Part shown: one piece after another, positions 11,915 through 23,500 of the stretch | How positions within the stretch are numbered: the stretch's first letter is position 1 | How the letters are laid out: each line of letters starts with the position of its first letter | From: Seminavis robusta | Lineage: Eukaryota > Bacillariophyta > Bacillariophyceae > Naviculales > Naviculaceae | Assembly: GCA_903772945.1 (NCBI GenBank) | Contig: CAICTM010000469.1 | Coordinates: 1 to 64,000, forward strand | Length of the DNA: 64,000 bases | Direction: 5' to 3' | Program-made: the position numbers and the translations under genes | Notes under the pieces: generated by a model | Database searches by the model: none | Seen by the model: only the letters and a program-made list of their open reading frames with translations | Told to the model about the DNA's origin: nothing

Positions 11915-12373
11915 ATGAGCGGAAAAGGAAAAGGAGGACGCGGCGAGAAGAAGAGCACCACTGCTAGTGCCAAGGCTGGACTTCAGTTTCCCGTGGGTCG
12001 TATCGGTCGTTATCTCCGTCAAGGCAAATATGCCACTCGTATGGGTGCCGGAGCCCCTGTGTACCTCGCTGCTGTTCTTGAGTAAGTTCCGTCGACAAAA
12101 GTGCCGTGTCATATATAAGCCCAAACGAACCTTCATGGCACTAACCTTTTGTTTTTGTTTCAAAATTGCAGATATCTCTGCGCTGAGATTTTGGAGTTGG
12201 CTGGCAATGCTGCCCGCGACAACAAGAAGAGCCGCATTGTGCCCCGTCATATCACTCTAGCTGTCAAGAACGATGAAGAGTTGAACAAGCTTCTTGGAGG
12301 TGTGACGATTGCCAGTGGTGGTGTTCTTCCCAACATCCATGCCGTATTGCTACCCAAGAAGGCTGGAAAGTAG
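11915..12373 (+). CDS. H2A: Histone H2A, with one intron
   Basis: Canonical core histone H2A, 122 residues. Exon 1 (11915-12081) encodes [13 protein letters not shown], the [14 protein letters not shown] helix and the acidic-patch region to AAVL. A 90-nt GT-AG intron (phase 2) follows. Exon 2 (12172-12373) encodes [19 protein letters not shown], the RIVPRHI strand and the C-terminal tail LLPKKAGK. The tail lacks an SQ(E/D) phosphorylation motif, so it is canonical H2A and not H2A.X, and it lacks the H2A.Z insertions. Having an intron in both members of the pair is noteworthy, since replication-dependent histone genes are usually intronless in animals. Confidence 0.95.
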
Positions 12374-13555
12374 GCGCCGCAACTTTCACACTGTGATCAG
12401 ACCTCCGTTTTCCGAGCTTCCATGCGCTTATGTTACCTGTGATGAATTGGAGTTGGGGCACCCGTAACCAAGTTACTGTAATAATTCTACTATTTGAGTC
12501 AACATTTCGTTCCTATCCTAGCTAGCTAGATACATGTAGTTCTGCCAGTAGAGAAGCAACGGCGCTTCTATCGGCCAACCCTTTGCTTTACAAGTTGAGG
12601 TACGGTAAATGCCCGAGATACTGGCAAGAGCTATGGCAACATTACTGCTACTGTACTTGAACAGCAGTAGCAACCAATAGTAGAGGGTACGGTGTAAGCA
12701 GAAAATCCTTATAAAAGCTACTGTTTGCACCCTGACGCCACAAGATCCAAAGGGAAGTCAGGACCAGATGGACCTGTCATGTGTGACGAATCGTCACAAC
12801 GATGATGCTACCTAGCTAGCTGTCACAAAAACAATGATACTCGTCCTGCTGGGTCACTTTAGTATTACCAATGAGAAGCTTCACAGAGACTGCCAGTTCG
12901 AGAATTGCTTCATTCCGGTATGCATAGGGCCAACCGAGGGGCTCGGTGGAAACGAATCCCGAGGCCACTGGCGTTTTTGCGAGTGTTGGATGTTGGCTCG
13001 GATACGTCGGCTGGTCTTGACGTGGACAGTGTGGTCGGCATTGAGCCCCTACTTCGGCGTCGCATACTGGAAATCCCATTCTTTTTGCTTCCGCCAGGTA
13101 CAAGCCATTTTCAGGCCATCAACTGTTCGTCAGTGGCACGAATAACTTTGACCTCGGAGATGAGGGTAATCGTAAGCAGGTACATGGATACCATCCTAGA
13201 GCGCTGATCGTATGGGTAGGGATGTTGGCTACCTGTAGGTACACTGCGTGCAAGCTTCGAAGGAACCAAAACATGAAAGGGCATTCAGAGTGGATACAAG
13301 TGGCCATGACGCAGTACAGGTTCATACCAATTGCTTTGTCAGCATGAAACCTTACATAAACCACAGCAGCCATAGTATGGTAATGAAAGCAACATTTTGC
13401 TTTCATTTGCTAACTAAGAGCATTCCTCCGCTCTTGCTGCAATGCTGCAAGCGCACCTTGGCCCAGACCCACCGGCATGAACCTCCAGCGGGACGATTAG
13501 AGGTGTGAACCCTGAACTTTGGGATCTTTGCAAGCCAGTTGAGCTGTTTCTTCCC
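12374..13555. other. Intergenic region
   Basis: No gene is supported. Overlapping frames of about 95-103 codons on both strands at 12816-13207 lack domains. The region contains TAGCTAGCTAGATACATGTA-type palindromic words near 12520. Confidence 0.4.
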
Positions 13556-14800
13556 ATGCCACAATCGCCAGACAACCCACCACCCTTCCCACCGCTTAAC
13601 CCGAAGAGATCAAAGAGCATGTGGAGATGGTCAAGTCCTCGTTGGATGGTAGCTGTTGCAGCTGCAGCAGTGGCTCTTGTTTCGGTAGAAGCTTCCGCAA
13701 AAGCCACAACCACCAATGGTTTCATGCCTGCCTTTCAAGTGGTCCTGGACGATCCCGAGGAGATTGATTCCATGGAGCGAGCACTCAGTTTGATTGAGAA
13801 GTACTATCCCCACGAATCCTCTTCTTCCCCAATATCTCATCATGCCTTTGTTCGCATGGCTCCGTTGGATCTTCAAAAGGAGATTTCTAAGTTTGTGTGG
13901 AACCGTCGAATCATTCGACAACACTTTCCCAACCATAAAGTCTATTTCGACTCCTTTCACGAAATCTATTGGATGCGCCCCGAGTTTGACTTGGTCGACC
14001 CGAAGAAAATTCACTATGATGGTGTAATCAAAGTGATGTTCCCCTTCTCGACGGTGCGTTCTTTGACCTACCTCAAAGAGACAACCAATCCAGCAACCCT
14101 CGTGGCTCTCACCAGTCAACGCAACTTTACCACTCATCAAGGAACAGCTATTGTGATCGATTTCAATCGAGAGCTGCATTATGCCGACATGGGTGTTGCA
14201 TCGAAGACAAGCGAGGAAAATCCATCTTGTACCAGCAGAGAGCCACGCATCATGATCAAGGCGGGAATTCATGTGCTTCCTAAAAAGACCAATCCACTCA
14301 TGGCGTTTCTATACATTGCCCTCCATCGAGGCACTTTCTTTGCCATTAAAAGTGTTCGAAATACATTTGAATCATCGTCAGCAGCAACACAACAACAACA
14401 AAAACAACAAAAACCAGCAAGTAGTCTCGCTTTAATGGCTCTGGACAACACCATGCGAGCCCTCAACAAAATCCACATGGCATTGCCACTCGTGGCGGTG
14501 GGAATTCCAATGGGCATCTTTTTGACAGCCTCCATTGCCTCTTTCAATGTGGTCCTGCCCTATATTCTTCATATTGCTCTAGTTTGGTGGCGGAACATTC
14601 CTCCTTCAAGATCAGCCTATCTTCGATATGTGGCCACGGCAACGAGTTTTGCCATCCTCCATCATCTCAAAAAGCAAGGAGAGTTTGGTTTCTACATGTG
14701 TGTATTACAACTCGCTTGGATTGGCGCTTGTTGGTACTTGGAACAAAGTGCTAACATGGCACATCAAATCCTGTTTGCACCAATTGTGGCAATTAGCTAG
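13556..14800 (+). CDS. Uncharacterised membrane protein
   Basis: I do not recognise this protein. From the ATG at 13556 it has 414 residues. A second in-frame ATG at 13619 precedes a hydrophobic segment rich in Ala/Val (MVAVAAAAVALVSVEASA) that looks like a signal peptide or anchor, so the true start could be there. The middle, about residues 40-260, is soluble-looking, with YFDSFHEIYWMRPEF and VIDFNRELHYADMGV. Two Gln-rich bits sit near residue 280. The C-terminal third has three or four hydrophobic stretches (PLVAVGIPMGIFLTASIAS, VLPYILHIALVWW, YMCVLQLAWIGACWYL) consistent with membrane helices. It is single-exon, with normal coding character for the window. Function unknown. Confidence 0.7.
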   Translation: MPQSPDNPPPFPPLNPKRSKSMWRWSSPRWMVAVAAAAVALVSVEASAKATTTNGFMPAFQVVLDDPEEIDSMERALSLIEKYYPHESSSSPISHHAFVRMAPLDLQKEISKFVWNRRIIRQHFPNHKVYFDSFHEIYWMRPEFDLVDPKKIHYDGVIKVMFPFSTVRSLTYLKETTNPATLVALTSQRNFTTHQGTAIVIDFNRELHYADMGVASKTSEENPSCTSREPRIMIKAGIHVLPKKTNPLMAFLYIALHRGTFFAIKSVRNTFESSSAATQQQQKQQKPASSLALMALDNTMRALNKIHMALPLVAVGIPMGIFLTASIASFNVVLPYILHIALVWWRNIPPSRSAYLRYVATATSFAILHHLKKQGEFGFYMCVLQLAWIGACWYLEQSANMAHQILFAPIVAIS

Positions 14801-16285
14801 TAGTAGTAGTTTTTGGGCAAGTTTTGGGATATGATCTACTATCCAGGAACAATGGATCCAAGAACACTAGTCTCTAACAGCCATAGTGGTCTAATTACTC
14901 TGGATTCAACATCTGGATACCACGGTGTCTTGGGAAGTATGGGTATGGTACCGGTATAGCTGTTTGGCCCCATGTTCGTGCGTGGTTCCCTCTTCTCTTG
15001 CAGCAGTTCCAGTGTGACTTGGAGCCCTGGCTGCTTTCGCACCGTTACGGCTCCTCGTCACTGTCAAAGCATGCTAGAGTGAATTAGTTCTTATGATTGA
15101 TTGCAAAGAAAACAGGAAAGTGACAACTACGCCCCACTGGTGACGTTCTCTTGCTCCGCCTGCGAACAATCTATCTTACGTCGACCCATGCCTCCAAACC
15201 AGAGGTAAACAGATGCTGTTATGGAGGTCTTCTGTCGAGGCTTGGTTCTCCACAGTTGCTATGTACGTAACAACATTCAAAGAATGCAACTTGGTCCTTA
15301 GGTTCTTACTGCAAACGACGTCCGGCAGATTTGGAGCCACCAATGGATGTGAGAAACCCCTTCAAGATGCCAGCAAAGATACAACGTATTCAGGTCAATG
15401 GCTTACGAGTAAGTAACCATTGGGCAACCAACACCGGTCCACCAAGACAACCCAAAGCTTGGACCTTGCTTCCCACGGACCTTGCCTGGTCAAATTTTTA
15501 GCCTACTCTAGACCTGCATCTTGACCTCCTGTTCTCCAAGACCTATACCAGACTATAGGGCTATTTGCTTGTGCTTGCCAGGACAATCAGCACCTCGCCC
15601 AACATCTCCAACTCTGGCCCCGAACACTTCAAACGAGGCAAGTTTACGAGCTAGTTCATGTAGATCTATGTCTGAACTGTGGCCTTTGGCTCTGATGATG
15701 TAGGAACAAGTTTGCGTCCAGTTTGAGCTTGGACAGTACGTAACTTGTAGGACAGTCGCGTTTGAGTCACTCATTCCCACGTCTGATGCTCTCAGCTCTG
15801 CGGACACACAGGTGGGGTGTGCCGCATGACCACAGCAAAAAAGGATCGATGCCCTCTGGAAAAGACCACCAACCACTGATAAAGCCATTCCGTGTTGTGT
15901 TGTAATCCAACCAATCGAGGGTCTGACTTGTTGTGTTGTTTCCTGAGCAACAACGCTATCAACAAGTTGGAAATCTCGTGATTCGGTCTCTCTCTTTCGC
16001 GCATGCGCACGGTAGACGATCTCTCTTGTTGTTGTTGTTGTACGCAGCGCTTCGATTCAGATCGGTTTTCCAAAGCACGACAGATAGTTTTTCCCATCAG
16101 ACAACCATAGGCAGGTACTGAGAAAGAGAGTCAACAATCTTCTATCTATTGGACGAAGGACTTGGCTCAATAGCAACGAGACAGACCAGACCGCAGAGAG
16201 TTGAAGAGCCGCAGCTCGCGCCAATCATCCATATATCCAGTACGACATTCCTCAGAACCCAAACAACAAGAAGAAAGCAAGCATC
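14801..16285. other. Intergenic region upstream of ARM-repeat gene
   Basis: About 1.5 kb without a convincing gene. The last 150 bp (16140-16285) are purine- and AAC-rich and likely 5' leader of the armadillo gene. A GGTACCGGTA word lies at about 14946. Confidence 0.4.
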
Positions 16286-19200
16286 ATGAATGGTCCAGGC
16301 TTCCCGGATCGATTTGGCAACAACGATGTGATTCCCCACTTTGCCAAGAATGGAACAGCGTTGACACAAGAAGAGCGAACAGCCATAGCCAAGCGCAAAG
16401 GACTGTGTGTGGTGTGTGGACTCAAGACGCATACGATTTCCGTCTTCAAAAAGGCTCCCCTCACAAACGACCACATCCACAAGGGAATTTGTATCAAATG
16501 CAATCCAACATCCGTACCGGCCGCTGTCTTGCAAGCATACGAACATCGCAACCCGCGAGTGAATGCTCCTGTGGTGGCGCGTGTATCCAGACCCACCCAA
16601 CCCAATCAGTCGGCGGCCAATCGGGCCAAGAAGAATATTCGTCAACCGCCGACGGCTCCGCCTTCAGATGTGAGGAGCTCCAATTCTTCCGCTGTTCCTC
16701 CTGACATGCGAGAAGCTGCATCGTCGTCCTCTCTGGCAGCCAATAAGAGCAAGAGACTCAATAATGAGGTGCCGCCTAGCCAACAACAATCATTCAGCAG
16801 TCCGGTCAAAGCGGCGTCGTCCAAGAAAATGGGATATACGCAACAAAAGAAATCTAGTCGAGGCGGAATATCAGCTCCTCCTCTCAACAACAGCAACAAC
16901 AACAACAACGATAATGTCAAATCCAATTATAACGAGTCCTTCTCTTCGATGGATGACATGTCGGCAGGCGCGGGACAACGGCCGTCACGGGCAATCATCG
17001 AGGACTATACGGGCAGTGTCAATTCTCCTGACGAAGTTGATATAGATTCCCTGCTACAAACAATCAAAGATGATCGAGGAGATCCTGAATTACTCAAACA
17101 AACATTGCATCGATTGCGGAACTTTGGATTTGATCGAGATCCGCGCGGGGCAATGTCGGAAATAAGAGATCTCATGGACCAGTACTTGAACGAACCGCGC
17201 ATCATGGCCATGGCGTGCGGTGCCTTGTGGCGGTTGGCAGCGGGACAGGAGAATCGGAAAATTGAGGCAGCCGAAAACGGGGCCATTGAATCCATCGTCG
17301 ATGCTTTGAGGAAGGATCAAAATATGGAAGATCCAGAATTCATCCAGTGGGCTGTAGGATGTCTCGCCAGTTTGGCTGATGCACAAGAAGTCAAGGCGTA
17401 CGTCGCCAAGATTGGAGGGATTGAAGCTGTTGTAGATGCATTGAATCGACACCAAGACTCTCCTGGAGTCTTTGAATGGGCAGCCAGAGCGTTACACAAC
17501 CTTTGCTATCAGAAACCAGACGAAGACGACATTGGAGACCTTATCGCTAAGAATATTGTTTCGATCGAAGAAACCAAAGGAATTGCGGCAATGGTCGGGG
17601 CGATGAAGCTGCACTCGTCAGAGGCCACGGCGCAGCGTTGGGCGATGCGGCTCTTGTGGAGTTTGCAGGATCAGGAAGATGACGCAGCCAACGCTAGAGT
17701 GCTAAAGAAGATGAAGGATGACGGGTTCATCAAGGCGGCGGTCAAGGTGCTACGACATCGATCGACGGACTCGGAAACAGATCTTTTTCGGTTGTCTGCC
17801 GAAATCATGTGCAACATCCTTGTTTCGGACAGATCTGACGCGGCCTTTCGAGACGCTTCGGATTGCTTAGCAACCATTGCAAGATCCCTAAAGGAAGACA
17901 ATGCAGAAGACAGTATCAAGCACAAGGTCAAGCAAGAGTCGTGCTGCAGAGTTATTGCTACGCTCATGAATGGAACGGATTATTCGAGGATGTTGGTAGC
18001 CGAAGCGAATGGCGTACATGCTGTTCTGGAGGCCATTGAAAAGTCCCCGGATAATCTCATGTTGACGCAAACAGGTATCTGGGCTTTCTGGTCCATGTCC
18101 GCGAGTGACAGAGACAGGGACGATATTTTCCTGGTAAAGGCCGCACAGACGCTCTGTGAATCGATGGAGTCTCAGGTGCAAACATTCCCAGACCTACTGC
18201 TGCCGGTGTGTGGATTCTACGGAAACATGTGCTTGATCCATGGAACAAACGGGGCAGACATCCCCATTGTATCCATTGTTCGGGCATTATTGACGGAAGA
18301 GGACGGACTGATTTTGAGAGAAGCAGATCGGGCGGTGTCGAACTTCTGCCTTGCATTCCCCGATCAGGTCGACGTTGTCGTAGATGCGTTCGATTTGACC
18401 CACTTGCAGCAAGTTTTGCAGTCTTCTTCAGACTTGACCCCAACTCTTTGTGGTGTGATTGCCTCGGTTGCTGCTAAAAACGACAGAGCTAGATCGCGCA
18501 TGGCGAGCCCTGACATGATTGCCTCGGTGCTTCAAAAGCTTCGAGATCCAGATGATCAGGGCATGACCAAGTGCTATTTAGAGCTGCTTGCTACACTGGT
18601 GATCAGTGGCAACCACAAATCAACGAGGATGCCAGAGGATATTGTGCAGGTGGTCTTACGCGTCATCAAAACAACGGGCAGCAGGGATATCCAATGGACG
18701 TGTTGTGCGCTGCTTCGAAACCTTTTGGCTTCCGCGGCCTCCCCACCGGATGTCAACGGATTGGTAGACTGCATGATCTCGCTGGTTGATAGCCACGGCA
18801 CCCAAGAGACGCTCAAGAGCCAGGCGTGCAGCGTGCTGTGGTCTTTGACGGCGAAGTATCTCAAGCAAGACGGAAACTCTCTTTCTGAAATGTCGCGGTG
18901 TATGATCAATATTCTCATCAAGTACAAGGGCGACCAGGGCCCGTTCGACTACGATCTCCTGGCGATGGCGGCCGGAGCACTCGCTAGCGTGACTGCTTGC
19001 ATGATACACAACCCTGTTCATGTTTCGAGCGAGGATGTTGACGAGATCATTTCCGTCCCTTACACCGCCCTTGATTTCGAGGCAGACAGAACAGAACTTT
19101 ACGTCAGGATTCTTGATTCCATTTACAATCTCTCCTACGTGAGCGACGCAGTCCTAATCCAATGCGGTGTCATTGTCGTTGTTATCGACACTATGGCAGA

Positions 19201-20302
19201 GTTTGAGCAGTGCTTGGAGGTGCAGCAATTTGGGTGCGCCATTCTCGCGGTACTTGCGTCGACGGAGAATTTGCAAGTCAATTTGAGCATCGTCCAGACC
19301 GACGGAATCGATATGATTGTTAACGCTCTTGCTCTTTTCTGTGACGACGGTGTGGTTCAGAGTCAGGCGTGCAAAGCTCTGTCCCATCTGAGCATCGATG
19401 AAGAATCAAGAATGCTAATCGCATCGCTCGGTGGACTGATGTTGCTGGGGAACACCATGAGAGCCAATATGGACAAGTTGGATCTGCTGGAGGGTGCGTT
19501 GTCTGCGGTGCTCAGTTTGTCGGCTGATGCTGATGTGGAGCTTCTGATCGAGTCCAACATTGTGGCTGTCGTGGTGTCTGTAATGAGACATCACCGCGCA
19601 GTATCACAGATTCAAGAGTTTGGCATGGGAGTGCTCCAAAACATTTCAATGAGGTGTTTCGAGTCAAAGCAAACCATCGCAGAAGTGGGCGGCATTGTTG
19701 CTGTCACGGATTGCATCAGAGAGTTCATGGGTTCGCCCACTGTGCTTGAGCGCGCCTTCACCACACTGTGGAGTCTCGCAGTGCTGGATCAAAACCAAAG
19801 CCTCATTGCCGAGGCAGACGGCATCAACCTTGTTGTGAATGGAATGATGACGGCCATCACATACGAAGGTGTGCAAAAGCAAGGTTGTGGCTGTCTTTGT
19901 ACGCTATCGTCTGACTCCAGAAACAAAGGTTTGATCCAGAATGTTGGTGGGGTGGATTCCATTGTGTATGCTATGTGGGCCCACTTTGCTGCAGAGGAGA
20001 TACAAGTTGAAGCGTGTCGAGCCTTGTCAAGTTTGGCAGTTGACGCACAAACCAATGAAGTCATGATTGCCAGTGATGGTGAGGTCAATGCAATTATATC
20101 AGCAATGCGAAGATTTCCAGTATCTGAAAGGCTCCAAGAGCATGCTTGTGTGGCGCTGAGGAATTTCTTGTTGTCAGCCGACAACGTAGACATCATCAAG
20201 AGCAATGAGCAAGAGGTGAAGACTCTGGTGCAGCAAGCTGGCTCGCGTTTTCCTGAAGCATGTCAAGAACGGGCGAACCAAGTCTTGGCCAATCTAGGAT
20301 AG
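16286..20302 (+). CDS. Large armadillo-repeat protein with N-terminal CxxC module
   Basis: Single-exon gene of 1338 residues. Residues about 18-75 contain CVVCGLKTH and GICIKCN, a paired-Cys module that likely binds zinc and that I associate with N-termini of several diatom repeat proteins. Residues about 85-240 are low-complexity, rich in Ser, Asn, Gln and Pro. From about residue 250 to the end the chain is built of armadillo/HEAT-type helical repeats, recognisable by recurring A-x-G-A-L/I-x-x-L patterns such as MACGALWRLAAGQENR, EWAARALHNLC and QACKALSHLSIDEESR. It resembles vacuole protein 8-like and other ARM scaffolds. It is expected to be a protein-protein scaffold, with no catalytic motif. 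The start was chosen at the ATG that puts the Cys module near the N-terminus. Confidence 0.85.
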   Translation: MNGPGFPDRFGNNDVIPHFAKNGTALTQEERTAIAKRKGLCVVCGLKTHTISVFKKAPLTNDHIHKGICIKCNPTSVPAAVLQAYEHRNPRVNAPVVARVSRPTQPNQSAANRAKKNIRQPPTAPPSDVRSSNSSAVPPDMREAASSSSLAANKSKRLNNEVPPSQQQSFSSPVKAASSKKMGYTQQKKSSRGGISAPPLNNSNNNNNDNVKSNYNESFSSMDDMSAGAGQRPSRAIIEDYTGSVNSPDEVDIDSLLQTIKDDRGDPELLKQTLHRLRNFGFDRDPRGAMSEIRDLMDQYLNEPRIMAMACGALWRLAAGQENRKIEAAENGAIESIVDALRKDQNMEDPEFIQWAVGCLASLADAQEVKAYVAKIGGIEAVVDALNRHQDSPGVFEWAARALHNLCYQKPDEDDIGDLIAKNIVSIEETKGIAAMVGAMKLHSSEATAQRWAMRLLWSLQDQEDDAANARVLKKMKDDGFIKAAVKVLRHRSTDSETDLFRLSAEIMCNILVSDRSDAAFRDASDCLATIARSLKEDNAEDSIKHKVKQESCCRVIATLMNGTDYSRMLVAEANGVHAVLEAIEKSPDNLMLTQTGIWAFWSMSASDRDRDDIFLVKAAQTLCESMESQVQTFPDLLLPVCGFYGNMCLIHGTNGADIPIVSIVRALLTEEDGLILREADRAVSNFCLAFPDQVDVVVDAFDLTHLQQVLQSSSDLTPTLCGVIASVAAKNDRARSRMASPDMIASVLQKLRDPDDQGMTKCYLELLATLVISGNHKSTRMPEDIVQVVLRVIKTTGSRDIQWTCCALLRNLLASAASPPDVNGLVDCMISLVDSHGTQETLKSQACSVLWSLTAKYLKQDGNSLSEMSRCMINILIKYKGDQGPFDYDLLAMAAGALASVTACMIHNPVHVSSEDVDEIISVPYTALDFEADRTELYVRILDSIYNLSYVSDAVLIQCGVIVVVIDTMAEFEQCLEVQQFGCAILAVLASTENLQVNLSIVQTDGIDMIVNALALFCDDGVVQSQACKALSHLSIDEESRMLIASLGGLMLLGNTMRANMDKLDLLEGALSAVLSLSADADVELLIESNIVAVVVSVMRHHRAVSQIQEFGMGVLQNISMRCFESKQTIAEVGGIVAVTDCIREFMGSPTVLERAFTTLWSLAVLDQNQSLIAEADGINLVVNGMMTAITYEGVQKQGCGCLCTLSSDSRNKGLIQNVGGVDSIVYAMWAHFAAEEIQVEACRALSSLAVDAQTNEVMIASDGEVNAIISAMRRFPVSERLQEHACVALRNFLLSADNVDIIKSNEQEVKTLVQQAGSRFPEACQERANQVLANLG

Positions 20303-20539
20303 CTGCAATTCTTTATTAGTTTAGCCTGCAAATTTCTCTAGCTCCGTTTGGCGTGTACTGTAGTTTGCTTGGATTGAATCCCTCCTGTTCGTTCTGCGTT
20401 CTGCACGCGTTGCTTTTTAGCTGTCTACGGGTTGTACGCTGGGCTCTGCCGCACCACAGGTCGTTGCTCGTGTTGAAGAGAGTGGGAGTGGTAAGGAGGT
20501 TGGCGGTTGCATCACTACCGGACGTGTCTTTTGGGCGCT

Positions 20540-23500
20540 CTACAATTGAATAGTAGCACCGACTTTGCTTCCTTCCTCAACCCATCGCGTCGGGTCCATT
20601 GTGAGCCCTTCAAAGAACTCGGCGTGCTTCGGGAGACATGCCACTGCATTGATATTGTTGATATTGTATATGATGTTCTCTTGCATCTTGACTGAGAGAT
20701 CAGGAAAACGATTTGTGAGCGGCGTGCTGCCATCTGCCATCATGACGCAGTTGCGTAGAGCCTGATAAACTCACCTGTTTGGTGTTCCCCTGCTGGAGGG
20801 TTGTTAGTGTAGGAATAGATGTCCACGTCTAATCCGGACTGGCCTACTGGTCTCGAAAAAAGCCGCAATGACCCTTGCATTGATTTCGCTGCGAACAAAT
20901 TGATCAGGAAAACGATTTGTGAGCAGCATGCTGCCATCATGACGCCGTTGCGTAGTGAGTAGTGATAATATACTCACCTGCTCGAACAAATTGGCACCAC
21001 CCGCTATAGTAATTTTTGCGTCCAACCACTCCTCCAGAACAATTCCCAATCAATTCCGCGCGTCCTTGGTTGCTTTTGAACTTGAAACCAGGGATGCGTT
21101 GGCCAGGCCCAGGTGCAAAGAATCCAATGGCCTCAGGAACCGGTGTCTTGCTGTAATGCTGAATCAGTTTGCCACCTCCTTCTGAATCGAAAACCAGATA
21201 GCACCCCGCATTCTCCATTGTCTCTTGTGTATTCGAGGACAAGGGTGGCACGTCGTGTTTGGGAGACTGAGATGTGCCTGGAATGAAGAGTCCTTCCGTG
21301 CTGGGAATTGGCTTTTTGCCATCAGATATTTGGATTGTTGTACCGACCGCGTTGGCCATCTCCATCCATTTGCTCAATGCGACACGTACGTTGGCAATGA
21401 ATTGGGCATGTTTTGGCAAGCATGCGACAGCTTCCACCTCGGAAATGCAGCAAGGGGTATTCTCGGGTAAAAGGACTGATGATATCGGCAATGACGCCCT
21501 CAAGAACACATAGATGTCAACTGCCAGACCCTGTGGGTGAGGAGAAGACGAATGATTCAATCGTTGCATTAGGCCGACACCACAATGCCAAACACGGGCG
21601 ACTTCCGCCTTCACGTACCTTCCCTTCCACTGGGGGATAGATCCACACGGTCGCATTCAAGTCCTTGGCCGACCGCAGATACTGACACCATCCTGAGTAG
21701 TAGTTCTTTCTCCCAGTTAGCCCTGAGGCACAGTTCTTTATCAATTCAACCTTGCCATGGTTTTTTGCGAATTTAAATCCCTGAATAACGTATCCCGGCC
21801 CTGGAGCGTAGAAGCCAATAGCATGGGCAATCCTTGTCTTACTGTAGTAAAGTACCAGTTTGCCCCCTCCCTCCGAATCAAACACTAAATAGCACCCGGC
21901 TTCGGACGATGCGTCAGCTGAGACATCTTCGTGACGAGTGGTCGAAGCATAGCCGTCGAAGAAGTGCGAATCGTCTGTTTCAACGTCCTTGATATCCGAC
22001 TGCCAAGCGATTACTTCGTGTGCTATACTGCCTCGTGCCTGTGCGTTGTCATTTCTGTTTCCAGGAGGTGGATCCGTGTGACCAGATGGGCTAATCGCTT
22101 CAGCATTGTTGCCGTCATTCCGTTGATTGTCGTCGTCAGTATTCGTTGGTTCATTGTTGCTAGATGGCGAGCTTGTTTGCGCCTCGGCTTCGCTGTGTTC
22201 ATCCCGCCTTTTGCCTGGTGGCCTCTTTTTGCCAGGAGGTCTCTTTCTCGGCTTTTCGTCAGTTGTTTCATCAGATGGTGTTGCTTCTGGTTGTTCCGCC
22301 TGGAACGGCTGTTCTGTCTGGGAAGGCGGTGTCGGTTCAGCGTCATACTCGGGATCATTCGTCCTTGAAGGAGGAGGAGATTCTGCCTCGGTAACCGCAC
22401 TTTCAGCAATTGTATCCGATACTGATTCTGCTGCTGGGATTGACTCATACGCCTTTTTCATGGCCCTGACCTCATTGTGATCGGGAGGATCGAACGAAGA
22501 TGTTCTCCTTGGAACTGATTCCTGCAGTTCCCGTCGAGGCTCCGGGCGTGTACAATCCGGCGGATCAGGGGCCACGCGGAAAACTTTATTTGGGACAACT
22601 TCCGTGGCTCTAGAATCGTCGGGGTCTTTCTTTGACTCCACTGTATGAGCAGTCGCAATCTCAAGCTCTGTGGATTTGGAATCCTCGGGTTCTTTCTTTA
22701 TCTCAACTGGAGGACTTGCCACAGCCTCCACTTCCACTGCTTTAGATTCCTCGGTTTCTTTCTTTGTCTCCACTGGAGGAGTTGCCGCAATCTCAAGCTC
22801 GGTGGATTTGGAATCCTCGGGGTCTTTCTTTGTCTCCACTGGAGGACTTTCAGCAGCCTCCACTTCCACTGCTTTAGATTCCTCCGGTTCTTTCTTTGTG
22901 TCTACTGAAGGAGTTGTCACAATCTCAAGCTCCGTGGATTTGGAATCCTCGGGTTCTTTCTTTTTCTCCACTGCAGGACTTTCAGCAGCCTCCACTTCCA
23001 CTGCTTTAGATTCCTCTGGTTCATTCTTTGTGACCACTGGAGGACCTTCAGCAATCTCGACTTCCACTGCTTTAGATTCCTCCGGCTCTTTTGTCTCCAC
23101 TGCAGGAGTTGTCGCAATGTCAAGCTCCATGGATTTGGAATCCTCGGGGTCTTTCTTTGTCTCCACTGGAGGACTTTCAGCAGCCTCCACTTCCACTGCA
23201 TTAAATTCCTCCGGCTCTTTTGTCTCCACTGGAGGAGTTGCCGCAGTCTCAAGCTCGGTGGTTTTGGAATCCTCGGGGTCTTTCTTTGTGTCCACTGGAT
23301 GAGTTGTCGCAATCTCAAGCTCCGTGGATTTGGAATCCTCGGGGCCTTTCTTTGTCTCCACTGGGGGACTTTCAGCAGTCTCCACTGCTGCGGCCTTAGA
23401 TTCCAATGGTCTTTCAGTAGCCTCCACTTCCACTGCTGTAGATTCCTCCAACTCTTTCCTTGCAACCACCGTAGAACTTTCAGCAGTCTCAACTTCTGCG

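Noticed and set aside
12816-13207. Overlapping frames of 95-103 codons on both strands
   Set aside because: No motif, no consistent coding bias and mutual overlap; treated as spacer.
13631-14272. 213-codon minus-strand frame
   Set aside because: Antisense to the membrane-protein gene; no recognisable domain.
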